From Amyloporia xantha (taxonomy: Eukaryota; Basidiomycota; Agaricomycetes; Polyporales; Adustoporiaceae): a DNA stretch of 64,000 bases. The position numbers and the translations under genes were made by a program. The notes beneath the pieces were generated by a model that did not search any database, was not told where the DNA came from, and saw only the letters and a program-made list of their open reading frames with translations. This document shows, one piece after another, positions 32,371 to 41,620 of the stretch. The DNA lies in contig JAYKKR010000004.1 of the NCBI GenBank assembly GCA_036971615.1, positions 1,054,001 to 1,118,000 of the forward strand. Direction: 5' to 3'. The stretch's first letter is position 1, and every line of letters starts with the position of its first letter.

Positions 32371-34753
32371 TCCGCTCGCGATCGGACGCATTGTAGAGTG
32401 CAGGCGACAACTGAGGTTGCTGAGCTGACTCGTTGACTTGTGCTGGCGGTCTGTCTGTCCGTCAACGTCTGTGAGTTCGACACCCACACTTTGCCTGTCC
32501 CTGGCAACCGCGACGACTGGTTCGAATTCGACCACCCACGCGTCTTCCCAGCCTCTTCATCTCCATCTCTGGCAGCCTTGCTGCGGCGTTCTCGCAAGCT
32601 TATTCACGGACACATTCTCAGCGCTCAGCACGGCCGCGTCCTACGAGTCAGGACCGACAGGCCGGCGCGCAGACCTTGAAGCTTGAGCGCGAGACGTTCA
32701 CCCTGGGATAGGTATTTCGGCGAGCGCCTTCGACTGGCAGCTGGATCGAGCATCTGGAGCAGTTTTCCGGAGACGAGCGCCGGAGCGGGGGCACGGGCTT
32801 TCCGACGCGGGTGCGAAGCTTCTTTCGAATTCTGCTTGAGGGGGGCTCCCAGACCGAGTGCTGTATACTGACTAGCTACAGCCAACGTGGAACTGCAAGC
32901 TTGCAATTAACATTGCAGCTGTTCACGACGACCTAGTGCGCGGTGCAGACCATACACGGGCTCGCCGGCCTCCATCACATCCTCGCTCGACCTCTGCCCG
33001 TATCATCCCTAGAACTACATACGCTGCACGACACCCACCCACACCCATCGGGACACTCCCAAAATCGGCCCTTCTTCGTGACTCCACATCGTGCACCCCT
33101 TAAACTCAGATCCCCGCAAATCACGATCGAGACCACCCGGAGCGCTGCTCGCACTCGTCTCGCTGCTATTCTACATATTCCGGTGCGGGTCCCATTCTCT
33201 CGCTCGCTCTGTGTGATGAGATGAGTGGATGCTTACTGGATCCTGTGTTTGACCGTGCAGCCGTCGCCGTACTTTGCATCTCACATCGCGTGGCAGGTCC
33301 GTCTTTCGGTGTTGGTGCGTCAGGATATTCAGTGCATACCACGTCGTCGTCGCGTTCGTTGACTGTAGCGCGCTCACCTTGTGCCTGCAGATAGACCTCG
33401 ATCATCTCATACTCGTCCCCCCTCTCCTCTCCGCATTTCGGATTCCCCTCGCACGATCACGATCTGCCTGCCCCTCGCCATTTCCAATTGCCAATTGCTT
33501 ATCCTGCCTCTCACAACGCACAACGCACATCGTCGTCTCGCGCACACGGCTACCTACCCAGCTACCTGTCTACCCACCTGCTCCCCGTCCTCTCCCCTGA
33601 GGTCTCCGACGACATCTCCAGCGCAACAGCCTTCCAACCACCGCCACGGCGACCCTCACGCTCACCCGCGCACCTTCGCGTACCCATACCCGTACCCGTA
33701 CGCCCACGCCCACGCCCACACACCACCACACCCGCGCGCGCCCTCCCGACCCCAACCCCGACTTTGACAGCGCGATGCCCCTCCTACGGCGCAAACGCTC
33801 CCCCTCCGTCCTCCCCGCGCCCACCATCTCCGCCCCCACGAGCATGAGCACGACGACGACGACGACGACCACTCCTGGCACACCGGCGGCGGCGGCCTCC
33901 TCGCGCACGCACAGACGCGCACACTCCGCCTCGAGCAGCGCCTCCCCGCCCTCTGCGTACCCCGCCCCGGCACATGCCCGCGCGTCCGCCCGCGCCGCGC
34001 CCTCGTCTCCTGCGTCTCCCGCGGAGGCCAGGCCTGCGCCCGCGGTGGGGAGCGTGCCGCCGGTGTATGCGCGCTTTGCGACGACGCAGCCGGCGGGGGA
34101 GGGGGCGGTAGGGGCGGCGGGGACGGGGGAGTGGACGGCGGGGATTAGGAGCTTGAGCGAGCTGGAGGAGGCGTGGAAGGCGCGGGAGAGGGTGCGTGCG
34201 CGGGTGCGGGCGGGGGAGGGGGGGCAGGATGGGGGCAAGGAGAGGGAGAAGGAGAAGGACAGGGAGCGGGAGCGGGAGGAGCGGCGGGCGCGGAGGAGGG
34301 AGCGGGAGGCGGAGAGGGAGAGGGAGGAGCGGAGGGAGGAGGAGCGGCGGGCGAGGGAGAGGGAGAGGGAGGAGGGGGGGAAGGGGAGGGAGAAGGACAA
34401 GGACAGAGACAAGGACAAAGACAGGGAAAAAGAACAGGAGAAGGAGAAAGAGCAGGAGCGCGAGGCGAGGCGCGCACTGCGCCGTGCTGCGCGGGCACAG
34501 GAGGCGCAAGACCACTCGAGCTCGCAGCCTCGAAGTCCCGCGCAGGTCGACCCGCCCTCGCTGCCTCCGGCCCAGACGCAACCGCCAACACAGACGCCAA
34601 CAAAACCGGTACCGCAGACACAGCCCGGCAGGCCGGCGCTCTCCCCCGACTCTGCACCAGGGCCGCTCGCGCCCCCGCCACACGAGGCGCGCACGCCGGA
34701 GCATGTGTATCCGCCGCCCGCGTCGCCCCAGGGGCTGGCGCGGTCGCTGTCGC

Positions 34754-35323
34754 TGTCACGAGTTGACATCGAGCGTTTCTTCCTTTCTATATACGGACGA
34801 TTTTCTCCTTTTACTCATCGTTATTTTCCCCTCTTATTCGAACGGCCATTCTACTGTACACATCGCAAGCTCCTTGTTCATGGACTTAGACGCGTCGACC
34901 ATTACAGGTCACATGTTCCCTTCCCACGGACTCCGTCCCGCCTTCCCTTTACGGACGTTTACTTAAGCACGGTGCCGGCCGACCTCGGGCCCCGCCGGGC
35001 TCCGCTCACGACATCACTTATGACTCATAGCCTGCTTACTCAGGCTGCGCACAGACCACCTGCGCACGGACCATGTAGATAGCCTGCCCTGAACTCTGGT
35101 AGTATATAAGTAGTACGCCTCTGCCTGGGGACTTCAGTTTCGACCTCTTGTCCCTAGGTAAGCCAAGCTTGCCTGTACATACTTACCATCACTTACATCT
35201 ATTTATCTTGTCCCTAGCCTTAGACTTGAGCCTAGCTCGTCATCGCTTCGGTAAAGACCCAGTCGAACGCCCTCGGCCTTTTAGGATTGTTCTTCCCCTG
35301 TCGCTTGACTCTAAGTCGCGACA
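34754..35323 (+). repeat. 5' LTR of element C
   Basis: 570 bp, TGTCACGAG to GTCGCGACA. Contains TATATAAG at 35103-35110 and AGTTTCGACCT at 35136-35146, the predicted transcript start and self-primer. Confidence 0.9.
35103..35146 (+). promoter_or_regulatory. TATA box and predicted start/self-primer of element C
   Basis: TATATAAG (35103-35110) is followed 33 bases from its first base by AGTTTCGACCT (35136-35146), the exact complement of the 11 bases at 35326-35336. The distance fits transcription starting at or near 35136. Confidence 0.65.
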
Positions 35324-35325
35324 TT

Positions 35326-35336
35326 AGGTCGAAACT
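35326..35336 (+). promoter_or_regulatory. Self-priming primer-binding site of element C
   Basis: AGGTCGAAACT starts two bases after the LTR end. It lacks the TGG expected for a tRNA primer and pairs perfectly over 11 bases with the predicted mRNA 5' end (35136-35146). The fission-yeast Tf1 element primes reverse transcription in this way, with 11 bases of its own mRNA 5' end. Confidence 0.65.
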
Positions 35337-35697
35337 CCCCATCGCCGCCGGCGTTCACCTTTTCCAAAATCCCTTTCCATAGGTTGGGTGGTGCGCACCC
35401 TTACTATACTTCGATTACCGTTACGATACAAAGTCGGGAACTCGGTGCTCGTGACGCCATCCCCCGCACGTAGACACATCGCCACCTCGTAGTGGAACGA
35501 GCTTTCAGAGACTGCACTTCAGTGGGCGTCTCTTGTTGGGTTAACCAACGCGTGGTCTAGATTCCTGCAGCGAAATAATCAAAGGCTGTACTGGGTCCCA
35601 CGTGAATTGCGAACCACTCGGGGTTCTCTCGGGCGCCGTAGCTACGTAGTCAAACGGTCTTCTTTACGTACGCGCACCTCCCCTTCCTCCATCCATC

Positions 35698-37197
35698 GTG
35701 GCAGAAGAACTCCACTGTCACGGACTCGTTCACGCCTTCGACACCCAAGACCAAACCGATTGCTACTTCGAGGAAAACAACTGGTTCGATTGCCCCCGGC
35801 AACCGTGCCCCAATCGAACCCCGCGCTCCGTCACCGAGCCTTCCCCGAATAATCGATTTGTTCCTATCCGGCGCGTCCAACACCCTGCCGGACCCAGGAG
35901 CGAGCACGCTTCCCTCTCACGTCACACCACCCCCGTTCCCTCTCGACCTGCCACCCCTGGCTCATCTATTCCTCGACCTGGCGGCAGCGTTAGCCGCAGC
36001 CAAAGTCAAGAAGGAGGAGTCTCCCATCTCCCTACTCCCCCTGTCTCGCGAGCAAATCCACCTGCGGGAACCGAAAGAGGAGTCGTACAGTCCGAGTCTA
36101 CGCAGCCGACAGTCCCTGTCGTATCTCAGCCCGTCACCTCCGCCCCGTCGTCGGCGCCGCGCGGCCGTCAAACCACCCGTCCTACCCCGCGTCACACGAC
36201 CGCTTCGCAGCAACAACCACCGCCTCCGCCCTCGCAGCAAACTACGACCTCCCCCGCGACGGTAATGGCTGTAGACAAAGGCATTGCGAAGCTTCTCCTT
36301 CCCCAACGCTACGATGGCGAGAGCGTTGTGGAATGTAAACGGTACCTCGCCCAACTCTCGGAGTATCTCGACTACAATACGGATCTAGCTTCCGTCAAGC
36401 TACAGGTCCAGGTCGCGATCAGTCTTCTCGACGGAAAGGCCCGCGAATGGGGCACTCCTTTCCTGGCGGACTACGTAGCTGGCCGAACTCCTTTCGCCAC
36501 GCGTAAGGCCTTCACCGACGCCTTCACCGCCCGCTTCGGACATCTCGACGACGCAGCCGCCGCACAAGTCGAGCTCACCAAAATCTGCGCTCGTAACTTG
36601 CGCGACTCGAGAACTGCCGCACAATTCTCCGCTCAATTCAAGGGTCCGGCGGACCGTTCTGGCTACGGAAAGCTGGAACTCCGTGACAAGTACCTTAGCG
36701 GCATTCCCTCGCGCATCTACCGCAAAATTGAGCTCGAGCCCTTCGATGACTGGGTCAGCGCCGAGAAACGAGTCCTCGCCGTCGAACAGATCCTGGACAT
36801 AAGCCGCGCGCGCCGTCCAGATCTCAATATGTTCGCTCGTGGTGGGGTTCGTACGTCACAGGGACGCCAACAAGCCGCCGCTTCTTCCTCTACTATCGCG
36901 GCTGTTGGCGACGGAAAATTCAACGGCTCCTGTTACGGTTGTGGGAAGCCGGGGTATCGTCGGAAGGACTGTCCGTCCTGCAAGGACAAACCTTACAATC
37001 CGCGCCAGGGCGTGCGAGCTACGGTTGCTGCAAGCGCAGCAACGCCAAGCGCTCCGCCCGAACAGGCACAAGTTGTGCAGCAGACACCGGGAGATCTCTC
37101 GGCTATGTTAGCGTCTGTGTCTGCATTGGCCAATGAAGTAAAGTCCATGCGGGAGGAATTGGGGCAGTATCGCGCGATGAAAGAGGAGCGTTTTTAA
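35698..37197 (+). CDS. Element C Gag
   Basis: The open frame of 499 codons has its first in-frame ATG at 36265, giving about 310 residues (M-A-V-D-K-G-I-A-K). The upstream 189 codons are Pro/Ser/Thr-rich and would need a non-AUG start or splicing. A second frame (35858-36265) also looks partly coding. The capsid-like domain has R-Y-D-G-E near 36310, A-R-E-W-G near 36440 and F-K-G-P-A-D-R near 36640. A zinc knuckle near 36935-36976 reads C-Y-G-C, then Y where the His should be, then C. A Leu/Met-rich helix closes the protein, with stop TAA at 37195-37197. Confidence 0.8.
   Translation: MAEELHCHGLVHAFDTQDQTDCYFEENNWFDCPRQPCPNRTPRSVTEPSPNNRFVPIRRVQHPAGPRSEHASLSRHTTPVPSRPATPGSSIPRPGGSVSRSQSQEGGVSHLPTPPVSRANPPAGTERGVVQSESTQPTVPVVSQPVTSAPSSAPRGRQTTRPTPRHTTASQQQPPPPPSQQTTTSPATVMAVDKGIAKLLLPQRYDGESVVECKRYLAQLSEYLDYNTDLASVKLQVQVAISLLDGKAREWGTPFLADYVAGRTPFATRKAFTDAFTARFGHLDDAAAAQVELTKICARNLRDSRTAAQFSAQFKGPADRSGYGKLELRDKYLSGIPSRIYRKIELEPFDDWVSAEKRVLAVEQILDISRARRPDLNMFARGGVRTSQGRQQAAASSSTIAAVGDGKFNGSCYGCGKPGYRRKDCPSCKDKPYNPRQGVRATVAASAATPSAPPEQAQVVQQTPGDLSAMLASVSALANEVKSMREELGQYRAMKEERF
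37191..37197 (+). promoter_or_regulatory. Possible -1 frameshift site between gag and pol of element C
   Basis: The last Gag codons read CGT TTT TAA. Slipping back one base on the T-run re-reads TTT, TTA, ATT and stays open through the 38-base gap into the pol ATG at 37236. Pol is in the -1 frame to Gag. Re-initiation at 37236 is the alternative. Confidence 0.45.
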
Positions 37198-37235
37198 TTC
37201 GGTCCACGCTTGCTGCCGCGCACGCTGGACCCGTT

Positions 37236-40200
37236 ATGAATCGATTTTCTGTACTACAAGCTGCAAATGTTTACGAAATAGATCACGGTTCTCAACATTT
37301 TCACATTCCGATACAGTTAATTGGCGAAAGACGGCAGAAAGAGGTAATTGCCATGGTGGACAGCGGTGCCACCACGAAATTTATCCACAAGCGATTCATC
37401 CAAGAGAACAACGTACGAACACGGAAGTTGGGGCGCCCCATTCCGCTATACAACATCGATGGATCGCTCAACAAAAACGGAAGTATCACGGACGTAGCCG
37501 TGCTACAAATGCAGATAGGAGACCATATCGAGAAGATGGTATTTACGGTAACAGACATCGGGCCGGAAGACGTCATAATCGGGCTCGATTGGCTTCGCGA
37601 GCATAATCCTGATATCGATTGGGAGAGTGGCTCGTTCAAACTAGATAGGTGTCCTGAAGCGTGTCAAGCCCGAAAGGTTGGCCAGACGGAACAAGCAGCG
37701 TCTACGCGTGATACGGGGGACAGGCCCACGGCGCAGAAACGTTTGCGGAAAGCCAAATGGTCAACCAAGGGTAAGGTACGTAGTAAGGTATCACCTGAGG
37801 AGGAACCCGAGTTGGATCCAACAGTCGAATGGAACGAAGACGACCTTCTTGAAGCCTGGGAGCGTGGTGTCAACCTCCCTGGTGCTCCACAGCTGTATGT
37901 CGCAGCAGGACATACCTATTCACAAGTCCTTGCTGAAGAGGAGTACAAGAAGCGAGAGGTCAAAAGCGTCGAGGAAATGGTACCGGAAAAGTTTCACGAG
38001 TTCTTGAAGGTCTTCTCCAAAGAAGCCTCGGAACGACTTCCGGAGCATAAGCCTTATGATCATGCTATAGAGCTGGTTCCTGACGCAAAAACGTTCCATT
38101 CAAGGGTATACCCACTGTCGCACAACGAACAAGGCGAGTTGGACAAGTTCCTTAAGGAGCAGTTAGCCAAAGGTTATATACGGGAATCGAAGTCGCCCAT
38201 ATCCTCTCCCTTCTTCTTCATCAAAAAGAAGGATGGATCACTTCGACCCGTACAGGACTACCGACGGCTTAACGAGATCACGGTCAAAAATCGCTACCCA
38301 CTGCCATTGATCTCCGAACTTGTTGACAAACTTAAAGGCGCCTCGATCTTTACAAAGTTCGACATCCGATGGGGGTATAATAACGTACGGATCAAACTCG
38401 GAGACGAATGGAAGGCTGCATTTGTAACTAATCGAGGGTTGTACGAACCATCGGTTATGTTCTTCGGTCTCACCAATTCTCCTGCGACCTTCCAAGCAAT
38501 GATGAATGACATCTTCGGAGATCTCATTGCAGAAGGAAAACTCACGGTCTACCTCGATGACATTCTCATCTTCTCTACAGATAAGCAGGAGCATGAGAAA
38601 GTCACCCGTGAGGTACTACGTCGCCTTCAGAAAAACGACCTCTTTCTGAAACCGGAGAAGTGCGAGTGGGACGTTCCTAAAACAGACTACTTAGGCATGA
38701 TCGTAGGGAATGGTGAAGTGGCGATGGATCCTGCAAAGATCCGCGGAGTCATGGAGTGGCCCACCCCTCGGAATGTTAAAGACATCCAAAAGTTCCGAGG
38801 GTTTGCCAACTTTTATCGTCGCTTCATCAAGGATTTTGCAAAGATCACGCAGCCCCTTGATCGCCTAACTGGGAACGTACCCTGGCAGTGGGGTAAGGAA
38901 GAGCAGTCTGCATTCGAGGAGCTGAAACGCTGCTTTAGCACCACACCTGTCTTAGCACTGTATGACCAAGACCGGGAAACGCGGCTCGAGGTAGATGCCT
39001 CTGGGTACGCAACCGGTGGCGTACTTTCGCAAAAGCAGGAAGATGGCAAGTGGCATCCGGTGGCTTACCGATCTCGGGGCATGGATTCCGCCCAGCGTAA
39101 TTACAAGATCTACGACAAGGAGATGTTAGCGATAATCGAAGCTTTAGAGGACTGGCGTCATTACCTCGAGGGTTGTCCCAACACGTTTGAGATCCTTTCG
39201 GATCATAAGAACCTCGAGTATTGGCGCACGGCTCAGCATCTCACACGACGACAAGCGAGATGGGCTCTATATTTGTCCCGCTTCGATTTCACTATCACTC
39301 ACAAGTCGGGCAAGTCAAATGGAAAGGCTGACGCCTTGTCTCGTCGTCCAGACCTCCAGGTTGGAGATGACGATGACAACGTGGATCAGATTGTCCTGAA
39401 ACCGGAACAGTTCCGTATCTCCTCCACGCAGCGCGGGCATGCAGCAGTTGTGGCAGATCGATCGCTGCTGAAGCGAATTCGAGAATGTTCGGACAAGGAC
39501 CGGGAGGTGGCGGATGCCCTGGAAAAGATTCAGAATCTAGGCCCGCCCCGACTACAGCGTGACTTCACCGAGTGGAATGCCGAGCAAGGGCTTCTACTAT
39601 TTCGAGGGTGCGTTTACGTCCCGAAAAATGCAGAGCTTCGGCGGGATATTGTCAAAATCCACCACGACGCACCTGCAGCCGGTCATCCTGGTCGGGCCAA
39701 GACCCTCGAATTAGTATCACGAAACTATTGGTGGCCGGGAATGTCCAAGTTCGTCAATGAGTACGTAAGCACCTGCGACACGTGCAACCGTACCAAGACA
39801 TTCCCCGCTAAACCACAGGGGCCGCTCAAACCGAATGAGATTCCAGAGCGCCCTTGGCAGGTTATTACCACCGATATGATCGTGGGTCTCCCCAAGTCCG
39901 ATGGGTTCGATTCAATCCTGGTCACTGCAGATCGCTTCACCAAGATGGTACACTTCTCGGCATGTCACGAGACTCTGACTGCTGAGGGTGCTGCGGAACT
40001 TTATATACGCGATGTCTTTTCACATCATGGGGCCCCGGCCAAGGTCATATCAGACCGAGGTCCCCAATTCGCGTCAAAGTATCTGCATGCGATCTACAAA
40101 GGGATGAATATCGAACCAGCCATGTCGACTGCCTTTCACCCTCAGACAGACGGGCAGACGGAGCGGTGGAATCAGGAAATCGAGCAGTATCTTAGGGCTT

Positions 40201-41039
40201 ATGTCAGCCATCGCCAGGATGATTGGGCGAAGCAGTTGCCTTTTGCAGAGTTTGCACTGAACAATCGAGTTCACTCTGCAACTGGTTATTCCCCTTTCTT
40301 CTTGAACCAGGCGTATAACCCCGATCTTCAAATCCGCTTGAACCCCATGTCGAAGGTGCCCGCTGCGGAAGACAGGTTGAAGTTGTTGCAGGAAGTACGG
40401 GATGACACACGCGCTGCGCTTGAACTGTCTGCTGAGCGTATGAAAACGTACTACGATAGGCATGTGCAGGAGGCACCGGTGTTCGAACCTGGTGACAAGG
40501 TGTGGCTGGATGCTCGCAATCTGAAGCTGAAACAGCCAAGCAAGAAGCTAAGTCCCAAACGCCTTGGTCCCTTCCCTGTCACACGGAAGATCGGTGATTT
40601 AGACTATGAACTGAAGTTGCCCAAGTCGGTGCCAGTTCATCCGGTCTTCCACGTCTCCTTGCTCAGCAAGCATACGCGTAGTGAAATCCCGGGCCGCGAA
40701 CCGGACGAACCGCCACCTATTGAGGTCGAAGGCGAGGACGAGTACGAAGTTGAGCGAATCAAGGATTCACGTATATTCCGCCGCCAGCTTCAGTACCTTG
40801 TCAAATGGAAAGGATACGATGAGTCCCATACGTCTTGGGAACCAGCGCGTAACGTAGCAAACGCAAAGGAACTCATCGAGATCTTCCATCGTAGACACCC
40901 TAGTGCACCTCGTCGACTCAATGCCGCTGTCTTTGCTGGCTTGCAGTTTCGTCCACTTCCTGAAGCAATAACCGAAGCACGTTGCCGTTCTGGTTGGGAA
41001 ATGGGGAAAGGAAGCGCGCATGAGGTCATGCGGCGTTAG
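37236..41039 (+). CDS. Element C Pol polyprotein (protease, RT, RNase H, integrase, chromodomain)
   Basis: 1267 residues without interruption. Protease: M-V-D-S-G-A-T-T near residue 41 and I-I-G-L-D-W-L near 113. RT: S-P-I-S-S-P-F-F-F-I-K-K near 320, F-D-I-R-W-G-Y near 373, catalytic Y-L-D-D near 438. RNase H: E-V-D-A-S-G near 583, D-K-E-M-L near 628, S-D-H-K-N near 652. Integrase: HHCC module about 808-850, D near 879 (T-T-D-M-I), D near 938 (I-S-D-R-G) and E near 974 (Q-T-E-R-W), DD35E. A GPY-type stretch (L-G-P-F-P-V) near 1108 and a chromodomain about 1166-1223 (E-V-E-R-I-K-D, Y-L-V-K-W-K-G-Y, S-W-E-P) follow. Chromodomains steer integration to marked chromatin in this group; that is family knowledge. 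Confidence 0.92.
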   Translation: MNRFSVLQAANVYEIDHGSQHFHIPIQLIGERRQKEVIAMVDSGATTKFIHKRFIQENNVRTRKLGRPIPLYNIDGSLNKNGSITDVAVLQMQIGDHIEKMVFTVTDIGPEDVIIGLDWLREHNPDIDWESGSFKLDRCPEACQARKVGQTEQAASTRDTGDRPTAQKRLRKAKWSTKGKVRSKVSPEEEPELDPTVEWNEDDLLEAWERGVNLPGAPQLYVAAGHTYSQVLAEEEYKKREVKSVEEMVPEKFHEFLKVFSKEASERLPEHKPYDHAIELVPDAKTFHSRVYPLSHNEQGELDKFLKEQLAKGYIRESKSPISSPFFFIKKKDGSLRPVQDYRRLNEITVKNRYPLPLISELVDKLKGASIFTKFDIRWGYNNVRIKLGDEWKAAFVTNRGLYEPSVMFFGLTNSPATFQAMMNDIFGDLIAEGKLTVYLDDILIFSTDKQEHEKVTREVLRRLQKNDLFLKPEKCEWDVPKTDYLGMIVGNGEVAMDPAKIRGVMEWPTPRNVKDIQKFRGFANFYRRFIKDFAKITQPLDRLTGNVPWQWGKEEQSAFEELKRCFSTTPVLALYDQDRETRLEVDASGYATGGVLSQKQEDGKWHPVAYRSRGMDSAQRNYKIYDKEMLAIIEALEDWRHYLEGCPNTFEILSDHKNLEYWRTAQHLTRRQARWALYLSRFDFTITHKSGKSNGKADALSRRPDLQVGDDDDNVDQIVLKPEQFRISSTQRGHAAVVADRSLLKRIRECSDKDREVADALEKIQNLGPPRLQRDFTEWNAEQGLLLFRGCVYVPKNAELRRDIVKIHHDAPAAGHPGRAKTLELVSRNYWWPGMSKFVNEYVSTCDTCNRTKTFPAKPQGPLKPNEIPERPWQVITTDMIVGLPKSDGFDSILVTADRFTKMVHFSACHETLTAEGAAELYIRDVFSHHGAPAKVISDRGPQFASKYLHAIYKGMNIEPAMSTAFHPQTDGQTERWNQEIEQYLRAYVSHRQDDWAKQLPFAEFALNNRVHSATGYSPFFLNQAYNPDLQIRLNPMSKVPAAEDRLKLLQEVRDDTRAALELSAERMKTYYDRHVQEAPVFEPGDKVWLDARNLKLKQPSKKLSPKRLGPFPVTRKIGDLDYELKLPKSVPVHPVFHVSLLSKHTRSEIPGREPDEPPPIEVEGEDEYEVERIKDSRIFRRQLQYLVKWKGYDESHTSWEPARNVANAKELIEIFHRRHPSAPRRLNAAVFAGLQFRPLPEAITEARCRSGWEMGKGSAHEVMRR

Positions 41040-41050
41040 GAGGGGGGTAC
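41040..41050 (+). promoter_or_regulatory. Polypurine tract of element C
   Basis: AGGAGGGGGG ending in GTAC directly abuts the 3' LTR at 41051. Confidence 0.65.
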
Positions 41051-41620
41051 TGTCACGAGTTGACATCGAGCGTTTCTTCCTTTCTATATACGGACGATTT
41101 TCTCCTTTTACTCATCGTTATTTTCCCCTCTTATTCGAACGGCCATTCTACTGTACACATCGCAAGCTCCTTGTTCATGGACTTAGACGCGTCGACCATT
41201 ACAGGTCACATGTTCCCTTCCCACGGACTCCGTCCCGCCTTCCCTTTACGGACGTTTACTTAAGCACGGTGCCGGCCGACCTCGGGCCCCGCCGGGCTCC
41301 GCTCACGACATCACTTATGACTCATAGCCTGCTTACTCAGGCTGCGCACAGACCACCTGCGCACGGACCATGTAGATAGCCTGCCCTGAACTCTGGTAGT
41401 ATATAAGTAGTACGCCTCTGCCTGGGGACTTCAGTTTCGACCTCTTGTCCCTAGGTAAGCCAAGCTTGCCTGTACATACTTACCATCACTTACATCTATT
41501 TATCTTGTCCCTAGCCTTAGACTTGAGCCTAGCTCGTCATCGCTTCGGTAAAGACCCAGTCGAACGCCCTCGGCCTTTTAGGATTGTTCTTCCCCTGTCG
41601 CTTGACTCTAAGTCGCGACA
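41051..41620 (+). repeat. 3' LTR of element C
   Basis: 570 bp, apparently identical to the 5' LTR, which implies recent insertion. The TATA box lies at 41400-41407. Confidence 0.9.

Larger units (their letters stand above)
34754..41620 (+). mobile_element. Element C: intact chromodomain Ty3/Gypsy retrotransposon (chromovirus)
   Basis: A 6.87-kb element with 570-bp LTRs (34754-35323 and 41051-41620) that appear identical by eye and a 5-bp TSD, GTCGC (34749-34753 and 41621-41625). It has a gag frame (35698-37197) and an unbroken pol of 1267 residues (37236-41039) in the order protease, RT, RNase H, integrase, chromodomain. A self-priming primer-binding site lies just after the 5' LTR and a G-rich polypurine tract just before the 3' LTR. 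Everything visible except the altered Gag zinc knuckle fits a recently inserted, potentially active element. Confidence 0.9.

Noticed and set aside
33570..34769. Long Cys/Ser-, Arg- and Ala/Pro-rich frames on both strands
   Set aside because: They are alternative readings of the GC-rich Glu/Arg repeat. The plus-strand frame from 33775 matches the intact copy and is preferred. The same applies to 53329-54896.
35858..36265. A separate small gene upstream of gag in element C
   Set aside because: It overlaps the Pro/Ser-rich leader of the Gag frame. It may be part of Gag in another frame but has no independent support.
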